From: Acidiphilium sp. CAG:727
Lineage (GTDB): Bacteria > Bacillota > Clostridia > Christensenellales > Borkfalkiaceae
Assembly: GCA_000437515.1 (NCBI GenBank)
Contig: FR898486.1
Span: forward strand, 4,858-11,746
Length of the DNA: 6,889 nt
Direction of reading: 5' to 3'
The position numbers and the translations under genes were made by a program. The notes beneath the pieces were generated by a model that worked only from the letters and a program-made list of their open reading frames with translations, was not told where the DNA came from and ran no database searches. Below, one piece after another: positions 1 to 5,024 of the stretch (positions within the stretch are counted from its first letter, which is position 1; the number at the start of each line of letters is the position of its first letter).

Positions 1-444
1 TATGCCGAAAAATTAACGAAAGCCGCGGGCGTGGCGGGTAAGTACGGATATATTTTTACCGCGCTTTCTTCGCTTTGCCGCGTTTTAGAACTCAAATACG
101 ATTTGGGCGTAAGAATCCGTAAAGCCTATAAGGCGGGCGATAGAGCGGAAATCGATAACATTTGTAACGATATATCCGAAATTGTCGAGCGGTTGAAGAT
201 TTTTTATAAAGATTACAGAAATTTGTGGTATACCGAAAATAAGCCGTTCGGTTTTGAAATTCAGGACGCGCGCCTCGGCGGACTTTTAACGCGTTTAGAG
301 TCTTGTAAAGACCGTCTTGAAAGTTTCGTTAAAGGCGAGACGAAAAGTATAGACGAACTCGAAACTCCGATTTTGCCTTATCGCGAAAACCCGACGTTAT
401 ATTTCAGCATTTACCGCCGTCTTATTTCCCCCAGCGAAATTTGA
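1..444 (+). CDS. Family-20 glycoside hydrolase (beta-N-acetylhexosaminidase-like), C-terminal end only
   Basis: This is the last 147 codons of a gene that begins before the window; frame 1 is open from base 1 and ends at TGA 442-444. The visible part is an all-helical, charged region with a run reading LELKYDLGVRIRKAY, then ENKPFGFEIQDARLGGL, then a Cys/Arg/Leu helix (LESCKDRLESF). From family knowledge, this pattern recalls the helical C-terminal domain of Firmicutes GH20 enzymes, which remove terminal N-acetylhexosamine from glycans. The catalytic Asp-Glu pair of GH20 would lie upstream and cannot be checked, so activity cannot be judged. A GTG at 31-33 is in frame, but the reading frame continues to the window edge and the preceding residues (YAEKLTKAAG) suit the same helix, so it is not taken as a start. 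The gene converges on the tRNA-Ala gene. A different glycosidase with a similar helical tail remains possible. Confidence 0.68.
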   Translation, partial: YAEKLTKAAGVAGKYGYIFTALSSLCRVLELKYDLGVRIRKAYKAGDRAEIDNICNDISEIVERLKIFYKDYRNLWYTENKPFGFEIQDARLGGLLTRLESCKDRLESFVKGETKSIDELETPILPYRENPTLYFSIYRRLISPSEI

Positions 445-446
445 TA

Positions 447-455
447 TGATATAAT
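447..455 (+). promoter_or_regulatory. Possible extended -10 promoter element just after the hydrolase stop
   Basis: TGATATAAT is a perfect TGn-TATAAT extended -10, beginning 2 nt after the hydrolase stop codon. No good -35 hexamer lies 16-18 nt upstream. If active, transcription would start near 462 and read rightward into the hairpin at 505-533, giving a short RNA. Only tiny frames follow (8 and 5 codons). AT-rich intergenic DNA makes such matches by chance, so this is weak. Confidence 0.25.
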
Positions 456-501
456 GGCTACAATGCGAAAACGAAGGGCAAAATGAATATAAAGTTATAA
501 G

Positions 502-533
502 AAAAAGGCGGTAGAACAATGTTCTATCGCCTT
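502..533 (-). terminator. Hairpin with U-tract on the minus strand, probable back-up terminator
   Basis: The arms 505-517 and 521-533 form a 13-position stem around a 3-nt loop (aat). Read on the minus strand the stem has one A-C mismatch (511/527) and is followed by a T-run (the complement of the A-run at 502-506), as in an intrinsic terminator. Read on the plus strand the same position is a G-U wobble, so all 13 positions pair, but AAAT rather than a T-run follows. It could stop read-through from the tRNA-Ala transcript or fold at the end of the hydrolase mRNA; the T-run favours the former. Confidence 0.5.
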
Positions 534-660
534 AAATCGTATATTATTTGGTTTTCTTTATAAACTTACCGTTTTGACGGGGCTTTGTAAGGCAGTCGTA
601 AGAAATCTTCTTTTCCGCGACTTTTGTCTTAACGATTATCCCGGCAACGCCTTTTACGCA

Positions 661-694
661 AATGAAAAGGAACCACGGGTGCGACCGCGGTTCC
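661..694 (-). terminator. Intrinsic terminator of the tRNA-Ala gene
   Basis: On the minus strand, 4 nt after the tRNA CCA end, a 10-bp stem (694-685 with 678-669) closes a 6-nt loop and is followed by TTTTCATT (668-661). Nine pairs are Watson-Crick. The tenth (688/675) is G-U on the minus strand but A-C on the plus strand, so the hairpin is best formed in the leftward transcript. Position, GC-rich stem and T-run fit a rho-independent terminator for the tRNA. Confidence 0.82.
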
Positions 695-697
695 CAT

Positions 698-773
698 TGG
701 TGGAGATAAGGGGATTCGAACCCCTGACCTATGCGTTGCGAACGCATCGCTCTACCAACTGAGCCATATCCCC
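698..773 (-). tRNA. tRNA-Ala (anticodon CGC)
   Basis: A complete 76-nt cloverleaf on the minus strand. The acceptor stem GGGGATA/TATCTCC carries the G3-U70 wobble pair, the main identity element for alanyl-tRNA synthetase. The D-arm is GCTC/GAGC; the anticodon stem ATGCG/CGCAT encloses loop TTCGCAA with anticodon CGC (+ strand 738-740); the T-arm is AGGGG/CCCCT with loop TTCGAAT. The discriminator base is A73 and CCA is encoded (698-700). It reads GCG alanine codons, which are abundant in the genes of this window. It stands alone, with its own promoter at 801-829 and a terminator at 661-694, and runs opposite to the surrounding genes. Confidence 0.97.
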
Positions 774-800
774 ATAGAGTGATTTTCAGTCAACGCGTAC

Positions 801-829
801 AGTATATCACTTTATTCGGCGTTTGGCAA
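801..829 (-). promoter_or_regulatory. Promoter of tRNA-Ala
   Basis: On the minus strand, TTGCCA (829-824) and TATACT (806-801) are separated by exactly 17 nt. A TGn extension precedes the -10 (TGATATACT). The A/T-rich stretch upstream (about 832-860) could act as an UP element. Transcription would start near 794, leaving a leader of about 20 nt before the mature tRNA 5' end at 773. This is close to the housekeeping sigma consensus and suits a stable-RNA gene. Confidence 0.85.
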
Positions 830-901
830 GAGTTTTTCGCTTTATTTTTCAAAAAAATACCCGAAATTATTGTTATAATTCTTACAATCTTCGTCAACTC
901 G

Positions 902-930
902 TTTACATTTTATAAAAAAAATGCTAAAAT
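902..930 (+). promoter_or_regulatory. Promoter of the hydrolase-uvrB-uvrA gene cluster
   Basis: TTTACA (902-907) and TAAAAT (925-930) are 17 nt apart, each one base from consensus, and the -10 has a TGn extension (TGCTAAAAT). Transcription would start near 937. The in-frame ATG at 921 lies between the -35 and -10 boxes, which rules it out as the start of a message made from this promoter and supports the start at 963. A second TGTTATAAT -10-like site at 871-879 has no matching -35. No further clear promoter is seen before the right edge, so this one may drive the whole cluster. Confidence 0.78.
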
Positions 931-944
931 CTTCCCGTAAGATT
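928..944. repeat. Short inverted repeat over the operon start point, possible operator
   Basis: AATCTT (928-933) and AAGATT (939-944) form a perfect 6-bp inverted repeat with a 5-nt centre, covering the end of the -10 box and the predicted start of transcription. The position is right for a repressor site, or for a small hairpin at the very 5' end of the mRNA. It does not match the Gram-positive LexA box (GAACNNNNGTTC). Repeats this short are common by chance. Confidence 0.25.
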
Positions 945-949
945 ATTCA

Positions 950-956
950 GGGGAGG
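950..956 (+). promoter_or_regulatory. Ribosome binding site that fixes the hydrolase start
   Basis: GGGGAGG lies 6 nt before ATG 963-965, a near-ideal Shine-Dalgarno site. It selects 963 over the in-frame ATG at 921. Confidence 0.9.
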
Positions 957-962
957 TACGTA

Positions 963-1640
963 ATGTCTAAGACCATCGAATATTCCTTTAACGGTTACGC
1001 AGCCACGGTGATTACTCCCGACAAGCCGAACGGCAAGTGGATATGGAAAACCGAATTTTTATACGCTTTCGATAAAGCCGAACAGGCTCTCGTCGAAGAC
1101 GGTTACACCCGCGTCAATTATAAGATAAGCGATATGTACGGCAGTTATAACGCGGTAAGGCTTATGCACGCTTTTCATCTTGACCTTTTGACTCGTTTTC
1201 CGCTTTGTAAAAAAGCGAATTTGTTCGGATTCAGTCGCGGCGGGCTGTACGCCTTCAATTATTCGCTTTTTTACCCCGAATACGTGGATAAAGTCTATCT
1301 CGACGCGCCCGTGCTCGATCTTGCTTCGTGGCCGTGGGAAGATTCTCCCGAACAGGCGGGGATGCTCGAAGAGTATTGCTTGACGAAAGATACTCTCAAA
1401 AAATTCAAAGGCTCGCCGGTTTACAATTTCAAAGAGTTTTTCTCGAATAAGTTGCCTCTCCTCGTAATTGCGGGCGGAAACGACGAAGTCGTAAAATTCG
1501 AAGAAAACGCCGGCAAACTTATCGATTACGCGACGAAAAACGGTGAAAATATAAAATATACGGTCAAACCGGAATGCGGGCATCATCCGCACTCGCTCGA
1601 TGACGTAACGCCGATACTCGACTTTATCGAAAAAGATTAA
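963..1640 (+). CDS. Alpha/beta-fold hydrolase (serine esterase type)
   Basis: A 225-residue soluble protein with no signal peptide, so probably cytoplasmic. The nucleophile elbow GFSRGG places the catalytic serine at Ser91. The likely acid is Asp174 in AGGNDEVV, and the histidine is in GHHPHS (His207 or His208, with His210 nearby), in the order and spacing of a Ser-Asp-His triad. The segment YLDAPVLDLASWPW (112-125) after strand 6 probably begins a short cap. Length is usual for a minimal single-domain member. The family includes esterases, acyl hydrolases and peptidases; nothing here identifies the substrate. ATG 963 is chosen for its strong ribosome binding site and because the promoter at 902-930 would start transcription after the upstream ATG at 921. 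It is the first gene of a same-strand cluster leading to uvrB and uvrA; the next gene begins 32 nt after its stop. A role in repair is not implied. Confidence 0.88.
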   Translation: MSKTIEYSFNGYAATVITPDKPNGKWIWKTEFLYAFDKAEQALVEDGYTRVNYKISDMYGSYNAVRLMHAFHLDLLTRFPLCKKANLFGFSRGGLYAFNYSLFYPEYVDKVYLDAPVLDLASWPWEDSPEQAGMLEEYCLTKDTLKKFKGSPVYNFKEFFSNKLPLLVIAGGNDEVVKFEENAGKLIDYATKNGENIKYTVKPECGHHPHSLDDVTPILDFIEKD

Positions 1641-1672
1641 AAAGTTGAAAACGGGGCAAAATATCTGATAAT

Positions 1673-2041
1673 TTGAAGCCCGAATCTGTGGCTCTGCTGG
1701 ATTATTTTCATCTCGTCTGCGGTAAAGACTACAAACTCTTTACAGTCGGCGATTTGCCGAAGTCAAGCGGGGCGAACGTTACCGAAGAAGAAGTCGTCGC
1801 GATAATCGACCGTCTGGACAAAGACGGCTACGTCGATCTGCGTTATTGCGACGGAAAAGAAATATTGTTAAAGCCGCTTAACAAAGCCTATTCGGCTGAC
1901 GTAAAACTTCCGATCGACCTTCCGACGGATAAAAAACGATTTCGCGTAACCGTCGAAATCCGACTTATTGCGTTATTTTCGTTTCTCGGCGGAATCGTCG
2001 GAGCGATAATAGGCGTTTTACTCGCGAGGGCGATATGCTGA
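1673..2041 (+). CDS. Small membrane-anchored winged-helix-like protein, first of a tandem pair
   Basis: A 122-residue protein I do not recognise by name. Residues 1-70 look like a winged-helix fold: helices, then EEEVVAIIDRLDKDGYVDL (38-56) as a recognition-type helix running into a beta hairpin or wing (YCDGKEILLKPLNKA). A basic stretch (DKKRFR, 86-91) precedes one hydrophobic helix at about 97-119 with glycine spacing GGIVGAIIG, suited to helix-helix packing. The predicted topology is N-terminal domain in the cytoplasm with a C-terminal membrane anchor. It resembles the next gene along its whole length, implying local duplication. The start is uncertain: the frame opens after a stop at 1646-1648 and has no ATG, TTG 1673 lines up with residue 2 of the paralogue, and GTG 1688 is an alternative. 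GGGG at 1653-1656 is too far away to be a normal ribosome binding site. DNA binding is inferred from the fold only. Confidence 0.72.
   Translation: MKPESVALLDYFHLVCGKDYKLFTVGDLPKSSGANVTEEEVVAIIDRLDKDGYVDLRYCDGKEILLKPLNKAYSADVKLPIDLPTDKKRFRVTVEIRLIALFSFLGGIVGAIIGVLLARAIC
2026..2030 (+). promoter_or_regulatory. Ribosome binding site inside the preceding gene
   Basis: GAGGG lies 4 nt before ATG 2035, slightly close but usable, within the last codons of the first paralogue. It supports the overlapping start and translational coupling of the pair. Confidence 0.6.
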
Positions 2042-2388
2042 ACCGTACCGAACGCGAAGTCGTGCGCGCGACGCTCTCTTTTTGCGGCGAAAGGGAAAGT
2101 TGTCTGCTTACGGTCGGTCATTTGCGCTCTCTTACCGACGTACGAAAAATGTCCGAAAGTAAATTGCTTACGATAATGGATTCGCTTGCCGCCGACGGTT
2201 ATTTCGACGTTATCCGTTGTAAAAAAGGCGACGAAGACGTACTTTGCGTAACTCCGAAAATCAAGGCGAGGGCGTATAAAAGCGAACGCAAGCGATTTTT
2301 ACGCGATTTATGGCTTAAAATTCTCATAGCGGTCGCGGGCTCTTTGACGGCGTTCGCGGTAACGCGGCTACTGTACAAATTGTTTTAG
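2035..2388 (+). CDS. Small membrane-anchored winged-helix-like protein, second of a tandem pair
   Basis: A 117-residue protein, unnamed, with the same plan as its upstream neighbour. Residues 1-78 are winged-helix-like. Shared positions include LTVGHL (25-30) against FTVGDL, SKLLTIMDSLAADGYFDV (42-59) against EEVVAIIDRLDKDGYVDL, and CVTPKIKA (71-78) against LKPLNKA. A basic linker (YKSERKRFLR, 81-90) leads to one membrane helix at about 94-115, with a short RLLYKLF tail. The basic linker suggests the globular part is cytoplasmic. The start ATG overlaps the previous stop by 7 nt (ATGCTGA), so translation is probably coupled and the two may be made in similar amounts, perhaps as a complex. uvrB follows only 8 nt after the stop. 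Possible roles include membrane-tethered regulation or protein-protein scaffolding; neither is shown by the sequence. Confidence 0.75.
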   Translation: MLNRTEREVVRATLSFCGERESCLLTVGHLRSLTDVRKMSESKLLTIMDSLAADGYFDVIRCKKGDEDVLCVTPKIKARAYKSERKRFLRDLWLKILIAVAGSLTAFAVTRLLYKLF

Positions 2389-2396
2389 TTTCACTT

Positions 2397-4361
2397 ATGG
2401 AAAAGAAAAAATTCGTTTTACATTCCGAATATAAGCCGACGGGTGACCAACCCGAGGCTATAAAGAGCCTTACCGAAGGTTTTGAAGACGGTCTGAAAAG
2501 TCAGGTTCTCGTCGGAGTAACGGGCAGCGGCAAGACGTTCACCATGGCTAACGTCATACAAAACGTACAGCGGCCGACGCTCGTCATTGCGCACAATAAG
2601 ACTCTGGCGGCTCAACTCTGTAACGAACTCCGCGAATTTTTTCCCGAAAACAGAGTAGAGTACTTCGTATCGTATTACGACTACTATCAACCCGAATCGT
2701 ATATTCCGTCCACCGATACGTACATCGAAAAAGACCTTTCCATCAACGACGAAATAGATAAACTTCGCCACAGCGCGACGTGTTCGCTGGCGGAACGCAA
2801 CGACGTAATAGTCGTCGCATCGGTTTCGTGTATATACGGCTTGGGCGCGCCCGAAGAGTATTTCGCGCTTGCCATATCTTTGCGCGAGGGGATGGAAATC
2901 GAGCGGAACGAACTTATGCGTAAACTCGTTTCCCGTCAATACGAGCGCAAAGATATTGATTTTACCCGTTCGTCTTTCCGCGTGCGCGGCGACGTGGTGG
3001 AGATTTTCCCCGCGTCGAACGATCAGATATATATAAGGGTTGAATTTTTCGGCGACGAGATAGAGCGGATAAGCGAATGCGATTTCGTAACCGGTAAGGC
3101 TATAAATACGCTTAAACACGTCGCGATTTTTCCCGCAACGCATTACGCCGTCGGCGACGAAAAATTGGAAGATTCGCTTAAACGCATAGAAGCGGACATG
3201 CGTGAGGAAGTCGAAAATTTTAAGCGGCAAGATAAACTATTGGAGGCGCAACGGTTGTTGCAGCGTACTTCTTACGACGTGGAGATGATGCGCGAAATAG
3301 GCTATTGCAGCGGTATCGAAAATTACAGCCGTTACTTTGACGGCAGAAAAGAAGGCGAACCGCCGTTTACGCTTCTTGATTATTTCCCCAAAGATTTTAT
3401 AGTGTTCATCGACGAAAGCCACATGACCGTTCCTCAGATACGCGCTATGTATAACGGCGACAGGGCGAGAAAAGACAATCTCGTCGGATACGGGTTCAGA
3501 CTTCGTTCGGCTTACGATAACCGTCCTCTTACCTTCGCCGAGTTTTCCGAAAGAATAGGTCAGACGGTGTATATTTCGGCGACTCCCGCCGACTACGAAT
3601 TGTCCGTATCGGACAATAACGCCGAACAGATTATCCGTCCTACCGGGCTTCTCGATCCGATGGTCGAGGTAAGACCGACGAAAGGGCAGATAGACGATTT
3701 GCAGTCCGAAATAAGAAAAGTTATCGATTCCGGCGGAAGAATACTCGTTACCACGCTCACGAAGAAAATGGCAGAAAGCCTTACCGATTATCTGAAAGAG
3801 CAGGCTTTCAAGGTGCGGTATATGCACAGCGACGTAGACACCTTGGAGCGTATAGACATAATACAGGAACTCCGCCGCGGCGACATAGACGTGCTTATAG
3901 GTATAAACCTGTTGAGGGAAGGTCTGGATATGCCCGAAGTAAAACTCGTAGCCATACTCGACGCCGATAAAGAGGGTTTTTTAAGAAGCGACACCGCGCT
4001 GATTCAGACGATAGGCAGAACGGCGAGAAACGCCGAAGGCAGAGTTATAATGTACGCCGACGTGATAACCGACAGCATGAAGCGGGCTATGGACGAAACG
4101 GCGAGAAGAAGAAAAATCCAGTCGGAATATAACGAAAAACACGGGATAGTACCCAAAACCATAATAAAGAAGATAGTCAACACGCTCGAAATTTCTAAAA
4201 AAGCGGATCCGACTGCCGACGTTAAGGTTAAAGATATTCCCGACGAAATAGAAAAATTGCAGGCTCTTATGAAAGTCGCTTCGGCGAATCTCGACTTCGA
4301 GCGTTGTATAGAAATCCGCGATGCGATCGCGAAATTAAAACGCAAGATGCGTCAACGTTAA
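2397..4361 (+). CDS. uvrB: Excinuclease ABC subunit B (UvrB)
   Basis: UvrB is the helicase-like damage-verification subunit of nucleotide excision repair; it is loaded by UvrA, clamps the damaged strand and recruits UvrC. At 654 residues this copy is full length. It opens with the family pattern SEYKPTGDQPEAI (10-22). The Walker A motif GVTGSGKT is at 40-47 (Lys46). The beta-hairpin that inserts between the strands is at 92-102 with its tyrosines intact (SYYDYYQPESY). The Walker B/DEAD-type motif is DESH (339-342). Late helicase motifs are NLLREGLDMPEV (504-515) and QTIGRTARN (537-545). A C-terminal UVR coiled-coil motif, which contacts UvrC or UvrA, fills about 617-652. All key residues look intact. 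ATG 2397 fits the family N-terminus, but no Shine-Dalgarno sequence precedes it (TTTTAGTTTCACTT), so initiation may depend on coupling to the gene ending 8 nt upstream. No LexA box is visible near it. Confidence 0.98.
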   Translation: MEKKKFVLHSEYKPTGDQPEAIKSLTEGFEDGLKSQVLVGVTGSGKTFTMANVIQNVQRPTLVIAHNKTLAAQLCNELREFFPENRVEYFVSYYDYYQPESYIPSTDTYIEKDLSINDEIDKLRHSATCSLAERNDVIVVASVSCIYGLGAPEEYFALAISLREGMEIERNELMRKLVSRQYERKDIDFTRSSFRVRGDVVEIFPASNDQIYIRVEFFGDEIERISECDFVTGKAINTLKHVAIFPATHYAVGDEKLEDSLKRIEADMREEVENFKRQDKLLEAQRLLQRTSYDVEMMREIGYCSGIENYSRYFDGRKEGEPPFTLLDYFPKDFIVFIDESHMTVPQIRAMYNGDRARKDNLVGYGFRLRSAYDNRPLTFAEFSERIGQTVYISATPADYELSVSDNNAEQIIRPTGLLDPMVEVRPTKGQIDDLQSEIRKVIDSGGRILVTTLTKKMAESLTDYLKEQAFKVRYMHSDVDTLERIDIIQELRRGDIDVLIGINLLREGLDMPEVKLVAILDADKEGFLRSDTALIQTIGRTARNAEGRVIMYADVITDSMKRAMDETARRRKIQSEYNEKHGIVPKTIIKKIVNTLEISKKADPTADVKVKDIPDEIEKLQALMKVASANLDFERCIEIRDAIAKLKRKMRQR

Positions 4362-4370
4362 AAAAACGGC

Positions 4371-4375
4371 AGGAG
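4371..4375 (+). promoter_or_regulatory. Ribosome binding site of the membrane protein gene
   Basis: AGGAG lies 7 nt before ATG 4383, in the 21-nt gap after uvrB. It is a strong, well-spaced site that fixes the start. Confidence 0.85.
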
Positions 4376-4382
4376 TAAACCG

Positions 4383-5024
4383 ATGAAAAATTGTTATAAA
4401 GAACTTCCCGCGGGTTATCGCGAAGCAATGTCTTACGACGTAAAAACGGCAAGAACGGGGATACTTATGAACGTTGCCTCGATTTTTATAGCCGTACTCG
4501 TATATCTGATACTCGACTTTTCGATTTTCGGAAGGCTCGTCGTTATCGATTTCTTTACGCCGGATAAAAATTTAGGTGATTTGTGGTTGCAGAAATATCT
4601 CGTCCGGATTGCGGTAGGTATATCGTTTTTCGTCGTCGGCTTTTTCGTATGCGTGTTCGTAAGCCAGTTATTACAAGCCGCGTTTGCGAGATTGCTGACC
4701 GGCGAAAAATCGAAAGTCGGAGCCTCGTGGAGCGCGGTTTACGTCGACTCGTCGCAGTTATATACGACCGAAAAAGTAACCGTTATACCGCTTTTTGCGA
4801 CCATGGCAATCGTGTCCGTACCGTTGATTGCGGGAATGGTTTTATGCAATTCTTCTACGTGGGGATTGCTTTTCAGAACGGTCTTTTCGGCTTATATCGG
4901 CGCGTTGGCGGACGGATATTTTATGCTGATTTTATTTATTTTCGTCTTTCGTAAAGGTTGCCTTATCAAAGACGAAAAAACGAAACATACGTTTTACGTA
5001 AAGTCGGATAACGAACGATCATGA
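4383..5024 (+). CDS. DUF3267-like membrane protein lacking the zinc-protease HExxH motif
   Basis: A 213-residue integral membrane protein with hydrophobic segments at about 27-45, 72-96, 132-154 and 162-189. The N-terminal LPAGYREAMSYDVK (8-21), the loop LYTTEKVTVIPLFA (126-139), and the late GALADGYFML (173-182) recall the DUF3267 family of putative zincin membrane peptidases. In that family the second helix carries HExxH and the last helix a conserved Asp. Here the aligned site reads SQLLQ (94-98), so both metal-binding histidines and the catalytic glutamate are absent, while Asp177 is kept. I infer a pseudo-protease, perhaps a binding or scaffold protein. It has a strong ribosome binding site (AGGAG at 4371) and sits between uvrB (21 nt away) and uvrA (ATGA overlap), so it is probably co-translated with uvrA. 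Its link to repair is unknown. A different multi-pass family is possible, because the similarity is judged by eye. Confidence 0.72.
   Translation: MKNCYKELPAGYREAMSYDVKTARTGILMNVASIFIAVLVYLILDFSIFGRLVVIDFFTPDKNLGDLWLQKYLVRIAVGISFFVVGFFVCVFVSQLLQAAFARLLTGEKSKVGASWSAVYVDSSQLYTTEKVTVIPLFATMAIVSVPLIAGMVLCNSSTWGLLFRTVFSAYIGALADGYFMLILFIFVFRKGCLIKDEKTKHTFYVKSDNERS

Larger units (their letters stand above)
445..697. other. Convergent intergenic region, no convincing gene
   Basis: These 253 bases lie between the end of the hydrolase gene (+) and the 3' end of tRNA-Ala (-). They hold a promoter-like TGATATAAT right after the hydrolase stop, a 13-bp hairpin around 505-533, and the tRNA terminator at 661-694. 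A minus-strand frame is open from inside the tRNA to TAA at 544-546, but its only ATG is in the tRNA anticodon arm, it has no ribosome binding site, and its start reads as tRNA sequence. I did not call a protein here. Confidence 0.6.

Noticed and set aside
512..526. AGAAC-aat-GTTCT resembling a LexA/SOS box
   Set aside because: The Gram-positive LexA box has four bases between GAAC and GTTC; here there are three. The palindrome is the inner part of a longer 13-position hairpin, and the site is far from the uvrB/uvrA promoter.
698..720. tRNA 3' end as an attachment site for an integrated element
   Set aside because: No second copy of the tRNA 3' sequence and no integrase gene is visible in the window, so nothing supports an integration event here.
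574..762. Frames over the tRNA giving peptides such as RGFEPLTYALRTH
   Set aside because: This is the familiar spurious translation of a tRNA gene, not a protein.
921..962. Longer hydrolase start at ATG 921 (14 extra residues)
   Set aside because: That ATG lies between the -35 and -10 boxes of the promoter and has no ribosome binding site; ATG 963 has GGGGAGG 6 nt upstream.
1059..1592. Minus-strand frame of 177 codons opposite the alpha/beta hydrolase
   Set aside because: It is a shadow of a well-supported gene with an intact catalytic triad; its translation shows no recognisable motif.
2375..2386. Small palindrome ACAAATTGT just before uvrB as an operator
   Set aside because: It is very short, lies in the coding end of the upstream gene with no promoter beside it, and does not match the LexA consensus.
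2418..3230. Long open minus-strand frame of 270 codons opposite uvrB
   Set aside because: It lies wholly within uvrB, has no ribosome binding site or family resemblance, and arises from the codon bias of the plus-strand gene.
4583..4954. Plus-strand frame of 123 codons within the DUF3267-like gene
   Set aside because: It is out of frame inside a better-supported membrane protein with a strong ribosome binding site, and it has no start signal of its own.
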